Shown: positions 1-55,424, counted from the first letter of the stretch. The stretch is 64,000 nucleotides of DNA from Phallusia mammillata (GCA_003260075.1 QLIY01000096.1:1-64000), one strand, 5' to 3'. Program-made: numbers and translations. Notes: a model not told the origin generated them from the letters alone.

Positions 1-227
1 GACAAAACAGTGCAATAAAGAAATTGATAATATTATTCGTAACACCTGCAATTAAACAATAATGATCAAAAAATAAAATTATTTTATTTCATGTTGTTTT
101 AGGGCTACATTAATTTGATCAAAACAATTTTTGACTGTTTAACTGCACTCTTAGAAAAACCTGTAGAGAAGAGTTCATTCAAGAAAACCTACTTCTAATT
201 TTTGATTTCAATTTTGTTATTGCTCAG

Positions 228-43598
<43,371 letters not shown>

Positions 43599-45297
43599 CA
43601 ACGCGTAGAGCTGTTTATGTACATAGTAACGCTTGAATATCAATGAACAACCATAGCAGTGTAAGTGTGTAACGAAACAGGCTAAAACTACATAATGGAA
43701 TGGAATTGTGTCATTTTCCTTACGGCGGGATCAAAACATTGGAAAACCAGAGGATTTGTTACATTCTCAATGTTTAAAATCTGAAGATTGGAAGCTTTGC
43801 ATATGGACAATAGATGTTTTAACTTTTGTTATGTCGTAGTGCAAGTAGTAGCATAACTTAGTAGAGGCACATACAGTAGAAAGCCATACGACGGGTACAA
43901 CACGTGTATTAGCACTGTGTAAATGGTAGTAGTAGCAAAGTTTTTTCTGTACTATATAGCATTAGCATGCAATCAACACTTAACATGTGTTCATAGTCAT
44001 AGCTTATCTTGTGTTATTTGCAATGCGCATTTCCCTAATTCGCTGTTGCGCGTTTTTCTGCTTGCGTAAAATTGCTCTTCTTCCTGTTGTTTAGCTGAGC
44101 AAGCGCTGTTTTGTAATTACGAGCTGCGTAAAATTGAAAGGAAGGGCTTAATGTAGATTACCACTGCCAACTATCGTTAGCAAGACTGTATGTAATGTTG
44201 TTATACAGTAAACGAAGTTTCGTCTTACATGTTGTTGATGCTGTGGAAGTTGTTACTGCCGACTGATAAGGTAGAGATCGCAATTGGACAAACGCTATAA
44301 ACTGCTGTATTTGCATAATTGTGAGTCGTTATTTGGCACCCGTCAGAAAAGGCAATAGTTCACATGACAATTTAAGTAGTTAGCAACAGCAGGTATTTTA
44401 TAGGTTCGAACAGTGGCTATGTAAACTCGGCTGCGCTAACGGAGCAAACTGTATGCGCATATTGCTCGTGTAAGGTTTAAGCGTAACTATAGTTATAATT
44501 TATAATTTGGATGCTTAATTTGTTGTGGATCGATACTGGTTTGTCAAAAATACCACCAAAGGTCATCTTACGTGTATGACTTGTAAATTGGTGGTGCTCA
44601 GATTCTTACAAGTGCGAGGGGCGGTGGGCTCACAGATATAACCCATGTCCGAAAAATGGTAAAAACTTGTCTTATTGGCTGAATTAGCCTTAAGTGACTT
44701 TAAAATCTACTGACACCTCACCTCACGGCAGACCCACGTTAATCCAAATTTCGATAAGTGACGCAAAAAGCGCAGTTACCTATTTGAAACGCTGTAGCTC
44801 TACTTTTGCGGCTAGCAAGACACTTCCAGACTTGCATTGGTTAACGCGGGGATTAGACAATGGAGTAACACGTGAAGCCGCTTAGTTTCGACGAAAAGCG
44901 AGGAAAAAGGCTAGAGGCGGTGTTTTCTAGCATTGTAAGTTAGCCTGCTTTGTCGCTTAAGCCCGTCTGTGCGATGTATAAATGCATCATTAACGAAGGC
45001 TAGTAGCACTGCAGTAAAGATACTTTTTGTGCGGATTTAGGCAGACTGTGCAGTAACATAGGTGGCATCGAAGGTATGTTAAAGCCGATATTGTCGCATG
45101 ATGTGCATTTTATGTGAGAATTTAGCCGTTTAATGCAAACAATCTGCCATATAAGGTAACATGTTTGTGAGAGATTGAGCTAACAATGCATAAAACGGTG
45201 CTCATAGCAGCAAAAGCAGTTTTACAATTTAGAAAATGTTATTTTTGTTACCTAATGCAAACGTTGGTTAAAAAGGCGGGTTTTTCGAAGAGATCAG
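43599..45297. other. Gene-free interval after the dynein gene
   Basis: About 1.7 kb that must include the dynein 3' UTR and the upstream region of the small membrane-protein gene. I find no open frame with coding character, no AATAAA or ATTAAA, and no recognisable element. Confidence 0.6.
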
Positions 45298-45349
45298 GGC
45301 TTTAGTTGTCTAAATAATGTTTCTTCTTTTTCCGGTTTTCGTTTGCTTC

Positions 45350-45351
45350 AG
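45350..45351 (+). promoter_or_regulatory. Strong 3' splice acceptor upstream of the small membrane-protein start codon
   Basis: A pyrimidine-rich stretch (TTTCTTCTTTTTCCGG then TTTTCGTTTGCTTCAG) ends at 45351, 36 nt before the ATG at 45388. It may be a 5'-UTR intron end or a spliced-leader trans-splice site, which is common in ascidians. The leader contains a short upstream frame starting ATGTCTAAC at 45359, which ends at TGA after eight codons. Confidence 0.5.
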
Positions 45352-45387
45352 GTAAATACATGTCTAACTTCCTGTTTATAACATGAT

Positions 45388-45743
45388 ATGAAACTTAGCC
45401 TTGGAGAAATGGACACCACATTTGCGGTGACGTCACCAACTAATGTGACGCACACTTACTCACAATCGCTGACTGAACATTGGCCGCCGATCGCGGTAAC
45501 CGCAGCCGCTTACGTGGTGTTTTTTATCTACATCGTCCTATCTCGGTGAGTATCTCTATGAACTCAGACAAAATTCCCGAATGACGGCATATAGTGTTTT
45601 CATGTAGACTTGGAATCGTCGAACCTTTGACGGAAAGCAGGAAAAAGACTCAAGACGGCCACGCTGTTGTATTGAGAAACAATCTAGCGCCCCGACCTTC
45701 CTACGATTCTGAACCATGTACATCAACTGCTGTCCGTGCGTGA
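45388..45743 (+). CDS. Small single-pass membrane protein, 97 residues, two exons (copy 1)
   Basis: Exons are 45388-45545 and 45608-45743, joined across a 62-nt GT-AG intron (CG|GTGAGT ... TAG|A). Residues 1-33 are polar and contain an N-glycosylation sequon (NVT). A hydrophobic segment follows (PPIAVTAAAYVVFFIYIVLS, about residues 33-52). The tail is basic near the membrane (ESRKKTQDG) and ends APRPSYDSEPCTSTAVRA, stop TGA at 45741-45743. The order suggests an outside N-terminus and a cytoplasmic tail. AATAAA occurs at 45808-45813 and 45928-45933. I do not recognise the family; it resembles small integral membrane proteins in size only. The second Met (residue 8) is an alternative start. It has intact frame, proper splice sites and conserved frame in the second copy. 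Confidence 0.72.
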
Positions 45744-45807
45744 TTTTAACCTTTGTTTAGTGACTCTAAATTGGGTACGGGATGGTAGTGTTATTTTACG
45801 ATTGGTA

Positions 45808-45933
45808 AATAAACTGTTGTTGTTGGGTCCATTCGTTCTAATCTTGGTTATCCGGCAAAACATGTATATTTCTTTGCCCCTTCTATTTTGTGCCTCCTTT
45901 GGATTGCTTCGTTTTTTTCGGGTCCTTAATAAA
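45808..45933 (+). promoter_or_regulatory. Polyadenylation signals of the small membrane-protein gene
   Basis: AATAAA at 45808-45813, 65 nt after the stop codon, and a second AATAAA at 45928-45933. The same pair occurs at 47422 and 47542 in the duplicate. Confidence 0.6.
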
Positions 45934-46261
45934 GACCAGCAAATTTAAAAAAATAAGAGCTTTAGTTGATGAGAAAAGTTACATTCAATTATTATATTTA
46001 CAGATTTGCGACTTGTGTGCAGGCTTTTGTGAACAAAAATGCTTGTTGTTTATTGCTAAATTGTTTCGACGCAAATATGTTTTTCCTAATTAATGTTTGT
46101 ATTTACCGTGCATATATAATGTTTTGATTAACTCTTCCGTCTTTTTCGTGCCTTGATCACTGTTTATCATTTTTTTGCTTTCTACTCTTGCGAACTTTTT
46201 TCAGCATCAGCTATTAAAATGCATATTTATAAAGTAACAAAGATTTCTGTAACATTGTTTG

Positions 46262-46390
46262 GCATCTGCTTATCACCGTAATAAAGCAGAAAACCATAAT
46301 TATCATTCTGTAAATAAACAACCATATATGAGTGGAGTAATACACTTGCCACACAGGATAAGAAAAACGTGACGAAACATTACTAAAAAA
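46262..46390. repeat. Diverged direct repeat, unit A (partner at 46799-46910)
   Basis: CATCTGCTTATCACCGTAAT ... AAAGCAGAAAACC ... CACACAGGATAAGAAAAACG is repeated in diverged form about 530 bp downstream (CATCTGCCTATTATCATTAC ... CACACAGGATAAGAAAACAT). The dispersed repeat shared with 25.3 kb lies between the two units, so the arrangement may be a compound element. Confidence 0.6.
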
Positions 46391-46517
46391 AACTTAAAAA
46401 AGTACTTGAAAACCCTTGTCTAATGGCAACAACCCTAACTCTTGACAAGACTTTTTTAAGCACCGGGTAATGAAATGCATGTTGAGTTGAGTTTATTTCG
46501 CTTGGTGAAAGACAACA

Positions 46518-46745
46518 TAGCGACACAATTGCACTAAAACAATCACCAAGCCGGAAATAGCTGCGCAACGTTAAAACGTTATGGAGCGCATAAAAGTGTC
46601 GGGCACAATTGGTGGATGAGAGCCAAAACGCGCTGCAGCTACACCGTCATTACAAGGCGTTAAGTGTCTGGGGCTCACAAGAAAGTGAGGTTAGCGCATT
46701 GTGTGTAAACCCGATTGGGGTTGGGACGTTGGTGGAACCAGTCGT
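46518..46745. repeat. Dispersed repeat shared with 25.3 kb
   Basis: Same order of blocks as the repeat in dynein intron 44, including CACCAAGCCGGAAATAGCT and CTGCAGCTACA. It is also present at 48132-48359 through the assembly duplication. Confidence 0.75.
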
Positions 46746-46910
46746 GGGGGCCCTATAAACTATATGTAAAGTGTCGATGCTGTATGTAGCGTTATATGAC
46801 ATCTGCCTATTATCATTACAAAGCAGAACACTTAACATTAAACGATAGAAGCGATGCAATATGATTTTCACACAGGATAAGAAAACATTACAAAACTTTA
46901 CTAAAAAACA

Positions 46911-46911
46911 N
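46911..46911. other. Single-N assembly gap 1
   Basis: One N between the end of one copy and the start of the repeated copy of the preceding 1,613 bp. A true gap would not be followed by a restart of the same sequence, so this marks an unmerged contig overlap. Confidence 0.9.
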
Positions 46912-48524
46912 GGCTTTAGTTGTCTAAATAATGTTTCTTCTTTTTCCGGTTTTCGTTTGCTTCAGGTAAATACATGTCTAACTTCCTGTTTATAACATGA
47001 TATGAAACTTACCCTTGGAGAAATGGACACCACATTTGCGGTGACGTCACCAACTAATGTGACGCACACTTACTCACAATCGCTGACTGAACATTGGCCG
47101 CCGATCGCGGTAACCGCAGCCGCTTACGTGGTGTTTTTTATCTACATCGTCCTATCTCGGTGAGTATCTCTATGAACTCAGACAAAATTCCCGAATGACG
47201 GCATATAGTGTTTTCATGTAGACTTGGAATCGTCGAACCTTTGACGGAAAGCAGGAAAAAGACTCAAGACGGCCACGCTGTTGTATTGAGAAACAATCTA
47301 GCGCCCCGACCTTCCTACGATTCTGAACCATGTACATCAACTGCTGTCCGTGCGTGATTTTAACCTTTGTTTAGTGACTCTAAATTGGGTACGGGATGGT
47401 AGTGTTATTTTACGATTGGTAAATAAACTGTTGTTGTTGGGTCCATTCGTTCTAATCTTGGTTATCCGGCAAAACATGTATATTTCTTTGCCCCTTCTAT
47501 TTTGTGCCTCCTTTGGATTGCTTCGTTTTTTTCGGGTCCTTAATAAAGACCAGCAAATTTAAAAAAATAAGAGCTTTAGTTGATGAGAAAAGTTACATTC
47601 AATTATTATATTTACAGATTTGCGACTTGTGTGCAGGCTTTTGTGAACAAAAATGCTTGTTGTTTATTGCTAAATTGTTTCGACGCAAATATGTTTTTCC
47701 TAATTAATGTTTGTATTTACCGTGCATATATAATGTTTTGATTAACTCTTCCGTCTTTTTCGTGCCTTGATCACTGTTTATCATTTTTTTGCTTTCTACT
47801 CTTGCGAACTTTTTTCAGCATCAGCTATTAAAATGCATATTTATAAAGTAACAAAGATTTCTGTAACATTGTTTGGCATCTGCTTATCACCGTAATAAAG
47901 CAGAAAACCATAATTATCATTCTGTAAATAAACAACCATATATGAGTGGAGTAATACACTTGCCACACAGGATAAGAAAAACGTGACGAAACATTACTAA
48001 AAAAAACTTAAAAAAGTACTTGAAAACCCTTGTCTAATGGCAACAACCCTAACTCTTGACAAGACTTTTTTAAGCACCGGGTAATGAAATGCATGTTGAG
48101 TTGAGTTTATTTCGCTTGGTGAAAGACAACATAGCGACACAATTGCACTAAAACAATCACCAAGCCGGAAATAGCTGCGCAACGTTAAAACGTTATGGAG
48201 CGCATAAAAGTGTCGGGCACAATTGGTGGATGAGAGCCAAAACGCGCTGCAGCTACACCGTCATTACAAGGCGTTAAGTGTCTGGGGCTCACAAGAAAAT
48301 GAGGTTAGCGCATTGTGTGTAAACCCGATTGGGGTTGGGACGTTGGTGGAACCAGTCGTGGGGGCCCTATAAACTATATGTAAAGTGTCGATGCTGTATG
48401 TAGCGTTATATGACATCTGCCTATTATCATTACAAAGCAGAACACTTAACATTAAACGATAGAAGCGATGCAATATGATTTTCACACAGGATAAGAAAAC
48501 ATTACAAAACGTTACTAAAAAACA
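46912..48524. repeat. Second copy of the 1,613-bp assembly duplication
   Basis: Near-identical to 45298-46910. Differences seen include 47012 (C for G), 48298 (A for G) and 48511 (G for T). Sequence after 48524 continues uniquely, so this copy belongs to the downstream contig. Confidence 0.93.
47002..47357 (+). CDS. Small single-pass membrane protein, copy 2 (probable allele/assembly duplicate)
   Basis: Exons 47002-47159 and 47222-47357, identical in structure to copy 1. The only coding change I see is codon 4, AGC (Ser) in copy 1 and ACC (Thr) here. Splice sites, membrane segment, stop and polyadenylation signals are all retained. Because the whole 1.6-kb environment is repeated across a single N, this is most likely the same gene read from the other haplotype rather than a paralog. 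Confidence 0.65.
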
Positions 48525-48566
48525 TAGTAAAGAATAAACGGTTTCTCACATGGCAAGGATCTAAAC

Positions 48567-48704
48567 CGGTGGTTCCAAACCGGGGAGGGAGGAAATTTGA
48601 AACTTAAAGCATCTTTTATGTGGTAAATTGTGATGAAAAAAATGTTTTGAATTGTTAGAGGAAACTTGTTTTGAATTGCCGTCAATAAAGGTTGGAAACC
48701 ACCG
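48567..48704. mobile_element. hAT-like MITE (138 bp)
   Basis: Ends CGGTGGTTCCAAACC and GGTTGGAAACCACCG are inverted repeats. The left flank is ATCTAAAC, the same octamer that flanks the element at 60036, but the right flank does not match, so the duplication is decayed or one end is displaced. Confidence 0.65.
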
Positions 48705-49393
48705 ACGTGAAAAGTTGACAAGAAAATACGTTGTCGCAGGGCTTGCTCGTGTTTGGCTTGTCCTATCAAAAACACATCAGACTATCGCAGTTTTCTATAC
48801 ACAATAAATCGTGACGGTTTTATATGTAATAATGACAGGCACCGTTACAGCTAACAAAGACTGCGCCTTGTTATATAACCGTCTGCGGAAGCCCACACCC
48901 TAACATAAATAAAAAGAAAAGTACCATAAACTTTTAACCCACACCATGTAACATGTGAGGATATATTTAAAAAAAAACACGAAAAAGCAAAAATTCCAAA
49001 GCACCAATGAGAATTTAACAATTGTGAATTACTTTTATTTTATACAAGTAAAACGTTTTGAATTTTAATTAGGTGTTGCAACGGTTTGTGAAGGCGCCGG
49101 GTTTTAAAAGGTTTTAAATTTAGTCTGCGAGGTATGATGTAACTTTAACACAGTTATCCGAAAAGAGACTATTTGTAAGTGTTTTATTTAAAATACAGCC
49201 ATTCTGTGGTAGAATATGCAAACTAATACGCAATGTTCTTAAAATCGTGACCTGATTTTATTACCTGGCGTAAACCTTCTTCCAACGCACCTTGAAAATT
49301 AAAATAGTTCTACATTTTTCTAAAATTATAATTAATAACCGTGTTTCAGCAAAAATCTCATTTTTAAACTACATTTACTACTATATACTAAAC

Positions 49394-49470
49394 CAGGGGT
49401 CGGTAACCTACGGCCCGCGGGCCGGATCCGCCCGCCAAGCAAAATTATCCGGCCCGCAGCGGTTTTCAAA
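49394..49470 (+). mobile_element. hAT element left end with nearby transposase N-terminal remnant
   Basis: CAGGGGTCGGTAACC at 49394 is followed by CGGCCCGCGGGCCGG and CGGCCCGCAGCGG, typical of hAT ends. The left octamer is TACTAAAC. No right end was found. About 260 bp downstream, ATG at 49731 opens MAKRRKVVAECRGFNDLDP then stop. This resembles the start of ZBED/GTF2IRD2-type hAT transposases, as I remember them, so a decayed larger element may be present. Confidence 0.55.
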
Positions 49471-52245
49471 AGTTGCTGCCTATGAAACAAAAAATGTGAG
49501 AACAAAGCTACCATTTACCATTTTTGCTTTGTGAATGACAAAGTCTACATAAAACATAGCCTTTGGTTAAATGTAATGAAACGTTTACATCACAATCGTG
49601 CGTCTGACACCACAGACAACTCACGTATGTAAATTCAAGCAACCAGCAATTAGCATTGTGCTCTTAAGTTTCACTTAGGTTGTTTTACGTTAGTTGGCAA
49701 TCCGAATCTTTGTCACATTTTAATTAAAATCATGGCAAAACGTAGAAAAGTTGTTGCTGAGTGCAGAGGTTTTAATGACTTGGATCCGTAAGTTAAGCCT
49801 CCACTGCAACCATGCAATTTTAGTGCACCGGGCTAATTATAAAATCTTGCGCCTAAGGGCTTTTTACATTACGTCGCCTAATGTAAGCATTTTGTAGCAC
49901 TTGTCCTTCCCTGAACTTGTCTTGTCGGAGACCACAAGTTGGTCACAGGTTAAAGAGTTTGCAAACCACTACAAGGCAAGATGATTGTGTTATTTTTTAG
50001 CACGACAGCTGGTGTTTCATTGAACAATAAGTAGTCCTTGATAACATTAACCGCTATTCGGTGTTGGTCAGTGTCCTGGCAGCGTATAGTTGGCAAGGTG
50101 AGTTGACCAATAGTGGTTAATTAATCCAAAGAGGTATGTTAAGCTTTGGCCTGGCGTAAGGCGTAACTGCTCGTTTCAGAGTCGGTCGCCAAGTGATATT
50201 TGCTTTTTAATTAGATTTAATTACATTAGCTCTGCAGTTTTCGTTCAGTTTGATTGTTCGTCTTTGGTTGATTAAAAACTTAAACCGCAAGAATGGTTGT
50301 AAGTATTAACAAGGGTTTGTTTCTATTACCAGCACAAAAAAAACAATAGCGAACGATGAAACGATGAAGATACTTTACTTTTTAAGTTAGAGCCCAGTGT
50401 TGTATATCTTATTATGGTTTCGAACTGATTTCATCATCGATTTCATGACAGATGAATCTAAAACGTAAAATCCCATGAAACCTTGTGGTCGCTTACATTG
50501 AGTTTGTGAAAGTCGCTGATTCCAAAACTTTCGGAAAACACGTGTCGGCTTAAGCAGTGTGTGGAAAAAAACTGCATATGACAGTCTGGGTAGTTTTTCA
50601 TCAACTGGGCGATTTTCGGAAAAGCAAGTGAGTGAGATAACGCAATAGCCCAGAAATTCCTTTGAATAAAACGACTGGATTGAAATCATGCAGATAGTGC
50701 GCGCTCTTACTATACGTGATAATTGACAGGTTGCCAAGATGGTTTAAGGCTAGATTTATTCGCTCCGATTCATGTGTACACTGCGTTCATTCAGGGTTTG
50801 CGCGCAGACAGTGAATGAGAACGGGTTGGGTCGAGCTGCTTTATTTGCAGCCAACTTAAAATACATAGCGATCCATCCAAAAGAAAAATAGTGGGAAAAT
50901 ATTGCCCAGTAAAAAGTTTAAGGGTTCGCAAACAGTTTCAAACAAGGCTTCTATTGTATTTAAATTGGTCTTTAAGCGCATGCGATAAATGAAACCTCGC
51001 GTAACTTGGTCAAAGGCCGCTCAAATATTTTTCCTCTTTTAATGGGCTAAATGGTTTACATTACCTACACGTGTGTTTAATCAAACTTGGCTAAACAGTT
51101 TACGGTTTTAAACTATTTGTTCAAATGTATTTCACATTAGATTCGCAACGTAAGAGATATAGAATAATTACCAAGTTTGTAAAAAACAAAATCGCAAAAA
51201 TGATCGGTACAATAGGTATAGCGTTTTGGCATGGAGAAAAGGTAATTGAATGAACTTGTTCGTACGATGAAAACGGTTCAACGACAATCAATATGTATGT
51301 TAGAGCAAGTTGGAACCCTAATTAAAACGGCTCCTATCCGAATATTTGCCCTATATTGGTATTTATAGCTTTAACCTCCGCATAGCATGTTTTTTATTGT
51401 GTATTCATCACCAAGCAAGTGTTGACAAAAAAATTAATCAATTACCCCTTTGCTTAATTTCCACGTAAAGGCAATTAGCCCAACACAAAAAGCTTTTTTC
51501 TCGGGGTGTGAAAGCGCCTGAAAGTTGAATGAATAAGGCGTCTATTTTTAAGCCGGCCATCTGGGAAGCATTGTGAAAAAAGCGCCCAGCGTAAGAAGTA
51601 AGGTTGTAAGCTCGCAAGTTCATTATGTCTGAGACGTGATTTTACAAGCTGTCCCGCGTCAACTGTGTAGTAATATTATCGTGTCTCCGCAAACAGTCAG
51701 TCAGACTAAGCATACTTGACCAATTAGCTTTTTAAATCTTTGCAATCGTAAAAAAGGAGCCAGTTCTTCTGAATCAACGTGTTTTATACATTGTTGGTTT
51801 TAAATTTTTACGTTGCTGTCGGACTAAAAGTGTAACTAGAAGAAAGGTTAATAAATGTAGGATTTTCGCGTTATGTTAATGGATAATGCGGAAATTTGAT
51901 TTGACAGCAGGCGATATTATACCGTGTTTAATTAGTCCGTTGGCGAAATATTCAAGTCGTGGATCCGTAACGTGGAAATAAAGCAGAATGTTAATACTGT
52001 AAACTGTTCAAAAAACTGTTTATATATTGGAGGTCAGAGTTTTCTCGTGATATAAACTGTAAATAGACTACTGGGATTCAAACGCTTTTGATTTCATGAC
52101 CACGCATTAGCGGGTTAGACATATGCCTTGTCCACTCTGCTTTTTGTTAGTAAAAAGGTAATTACTAGTTTTATGTAAACTAAACTTATACGTACAATCT
52201 ACAGATCTTGGAAACAAGTTTAAAAAAGAATAAAGAGGTAAAATT

Positions 52246-52465
52246 ATGCAACATATGTCCGGGCATCACCATATGGGGGCAATGGAGCCGGCAACAACCC
52301 CAGATATAAGTATGTCAGCTGGGTCCATGGACAGTATGGATTCTAATTCCACCATGGAAAACGGTATGACGTCATCAATGATGACGATGGTGATGACTAT
52401 GACGTTTAACAACAAACTGCCGTTTCATCTGCTCTTTGAAGCGACTGAAATAAAATCTCGCTCAG
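52246..52465 (+). CDS. Copper transporter exon 1, extra copy (probable assembly duplicate)
   Basis: Same 220-nt exon as 55425-55644, encoding the methionine- and histidine-rich N-terminus. Two synonymous differences were seen (AGT/AGC and ACT/ACC). It is followed by a donor GTAGTT, but the next sequence restarts at the single N (52652). No second copies of exons 2-4 exist. It is best treated as the other haplotype of one exon. Confidence 0.7.
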
Positions 52466-52522
52466 GTAGTTTTTTCTTTTTATTTGTGTTGTCTGTAGTT
52501 TAGTAACAATGGAAGTTTATAA

Positions 52523-52622
52523 CAGTAAACCTCGGTTGAACCGGATTCGAATAATCCAGATCTTCGCCTAATCCGTACATTTTTTTGGATCGAAACGAGA
52601 CAGAATTATACGAGGTTTACTG
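52523..52622. mobile_element. Small pogo/Tc1-like MITE (100 bp), copy in contig overlap
   Basis: Ends CAGTAAACCTCG and CGAGGTTTACTG are perfect 12-bp inverted repeats. The interior pairs GGATTCGAATAATCC and ATTAGGCGA-type motifs also found at 39.97-40.11 kb. Target duplication is unclear. It lies in the intron after transporter exon 1; the duplicate is at 55702-55801. Confidence 0.7.
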
Positions 52623-52651
52623 TACTTCTACTTCTAAATAAACATTAAAGC

Positions 52652-52652
52652 N
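52652..52652. other. Single-N assembly gap 2
   Basis: The sequence after this N restarts at the equivalent of 49696, giving a second run through about 2.95 kb. Confidence 0.9.
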
Positions 52653-54644
52653 GGCAATCCGAATCTTTGTCACATTTTAATTAAAATCATGGCAAAACGT
52701 AGAAAAGTTGTTGCTGAGTGCAGAGGTTTTAATGACTTGGATCCGTAAGTTAAGCCTCCACTGCAACCATGCAATTTTAGTGCACCGGGCTAATTATAAA
52801 ATCTTGCGCCTAAGGGCTTTTTACATTACGTCGCCTAATGTAAGCATTTTGTAGCACTTGTCCTTCCCTGAACTTGTCTTGTCGGAGACCACAAGTTGGT
52901 CACAGGTTAAAGAGTTTGCAAACCACTACAAGGCAAGATGATTGTTTTATTTTTTAGCACGACAGCTGGTGTTTCATTGAACAATAAGTAGTCCTTGATA
53001 ACATTAACCGCTATTCGGTGTTGGTCAGTGTCCTGGCAGCGTATAGTTGGCAAGGTGAGTTGACCAATAGTGGTTAATTAATCCAAAGAGGTATGTTAAG
53101 CTTTGGCCTGGCGTAAGGCGTAACTGCTCGTTTTAGAGTCGGTCGCCAAGTGATACTTGCTTTTTAAATAGATTTAATTACATTAGCTCAGTTTTCGTTC
53201 AGTTTGATTGTTCGTCTTTGGTTGATTAAAAACTTAAACCGCAAGAATGGTTGTAAGTTTTAACAAGGGTTTGTTTCTATTACCAGCACAAAAAAAACAA
53301 TAGCGAACGATGAAACGATGAAGATACTTTACTTTTTAAGTTAGAGCCCAGTGTTGTATATCTTATTATGGTTTCGAACTGATTTCATCATCGATTTCAT
53401 GACAGATGAATCTAAAACGTAAAATCCCATGAAACCTTGTGGTCGCTTACATTGAGTTTGTGAAAGTCGCTGATTCCAAAACTTTCGGAAAACACGTGTC
53501 GGCTTAAGCAGTGTGTGGAAAAAAACTGCATATGACAGTCTGGGTAGTTTTTCATCAACTGGGCGATTTTCGGAAAAGCAAGTGAGTGAGATAACGCAAT
53601 AGCCCAGAAATTCCTTTGAATAAAACGACTGGATTGAAATCATGCAGATAGTGCGCGCTCTTACTATACGTGATAATTGACAGGTTGCCAAGATGGTTTA
53701 AGGCTAGATTTATTCGCTCCGATTCATGTGTACACTGCGTTCATTCAGGGTTTGCGCGCAGACAGTGAATGAGAACGGGTTGGGTCGAGCTGCTTTATTT
53801 GCAGCCAACTTAAAATACATAGCGATCCATCCAAAAGAAAAATAGTGGGAAAATATTGCCCAGTAAAAAGTTTAAGGGTTCGCAAACAGTTTCAAACAAG
53901 GCTTCTATTGTATTTAAATTGGTCTTTAAGCGCATGCGATAAATGAAACCTCGCGTAACTTGGTCAAAGGCCGCTCAAATATTTTTCCTCTTTTAATGGG
54001 CTAAATGGTTTACATTACCTACACGTGTGTTTAATCAAACTTGGCTAAACAGTTTACGGTTTTAAACTATTTGTTCAAATGTATTTCACATTAGATTCGC
54101 AACGTAAGAGATATAGAATAATTACCAAGTTTGTAAAAAACAAAATCGCAAAAATGGTCGGTAAAATAGGTATAGCGTTTTGGCATGGAGAAAAGGTAAT
54201 TGAATGAACTTGTTCGTACGATGAAAACGGTTCAACGACAATCAATATGTATGTTAGAGCAAGTTGGAACCCTAATTAAAACGGCTCCTATCCGAATATT
54301 TGCCCTATATTGGTATTTATAGCTTTAACCTCCGCATAGCATGTTTTTTATTGTGTATTCATCACCAAGCAAGTGTTGACAAAAAAATTAATCAATTACC
54401 CCTTTGCTTAATTTCCACGTAAAGGCAATTAGCCCAACACAAAAAGCTTTTTTCTCGGGGTGTGAAAGCGCCTGAAAGTTGAATGAATAAGGCGTCTATT
54501 TTTAAGCCGGCCATCTGGGAAGCATTGTGAAAAAAGCGCCCAGCGTAAGAAGTAAGGTTGTAAGCTCGCAAGTTCATTATGTCTGAGACGTGATTTTACA
54601 AGCTGTCCCGCGTCAACTGTGTAGTAATATTATCGTGTCTCCGC

Positions 54645-54870
54645 NAAAGGCAATTAGCCCAACACAAAAAGCTTTTTTCTCGGGGTGTGAAAGCGCCTGA
54701 AAGTTGAATGAATAAGGCGTCTATTTTTAAGCCGGCCATCTGGGAAGCATTGTGAAAAAAGCGCCCAGCGTAAGAAGTAAGGTTGTAAGCTCGCAAGTTC
54801 ATTATGTCTGAGACGTGATTTTACAAGCTGTCCCGCGTCAACTGTGTAGTAATATTATCGTGTCTCCGCA
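54645..54870. repeat. Single-N gap 3 with 225-bp repeated sequence
   Basis: After the N at 54645, bases 54646-54870 repeat 54420-54644. This is a third unmerged contig overlap, nested in the second. Confidence 0.92.
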
Positions 54871-55424
54871 AACAGTCAGTCAGACTAAGCATACTTGACC
54901 AATTAGCTTTTTAAATCTTTGCAATCGTAAAAAAGGAGCCAGTTCTTCTGAATCAACGTGTTTTATACATTGTTGGTTTTAAATTTTTACGTTGCTGTCG
55001 GACTAAAAGTGTAACTAGAAGAAAGGTTAATAAATGTAGGATTTTCGCGTTATGTTAATGGATAATGCGGAAATTTGATTTGACAGCAGGCGATATTATA
55101 CCGTGTTTAATTAGTCCGTTGGCGAAATATTCAAGTCGTGGATCCGTAACGTGGAAATAAAGCAGAATGTTAATACTGTAAACTGTTCAAAAAACTGTTT
55201 ATATATTGGAGGTCAGAGTTTTCTCGTGATATAAACTGTAAATAGACTACTGGGATTCAAACGCTTTTGATTTCATGACCACGCATTAGCGGGTTAGACA
55301 TATGCCTTGTCCACTCTGCTTTTTGTTAGTAAAAAGGTAATTACTAGTTTTATGTAAACTAAACTTATACGTACAATCTACAGATCTTGGAAGCAAGTTT
55401 AAAAAAGAATAAAGAGGTAAAATT

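Larger units (their letters stand above)
45298..46910. repeat. First copy of a 1,613-bp assembly duplication
   Basis: This block recurs at 46912-48524 with a constant offset of 1,614 and only a few substitutions (for example 45398 G to C). The two copies are separated by one N. It is most simply two unmerged overlapping contigs or alleles. Confidence 0.93.
49696..52651. repeat. First copy of a ~2.95-kb assembly duplication
   Basis: Repeated from 52653 with offsets of 2957 and then 2954 after a 3-bp deletion near 53189 (CTCTGCAG versus CTCAG). It contains the first copy of the copper transporter exon 1. No other coding region is supported in it; the upstream 2.5 kb looks like the transporter's 5' flank. 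Confidence 0.92.

Noticed and set aside
50387..50737. Minus-strand 116-codon frame, present twice (also 53341-53691)
   Set aside because: Both occurrences come from the assembly duplication, so repetition is not evidence. Composition is not protein-like and no flanking signals were found.
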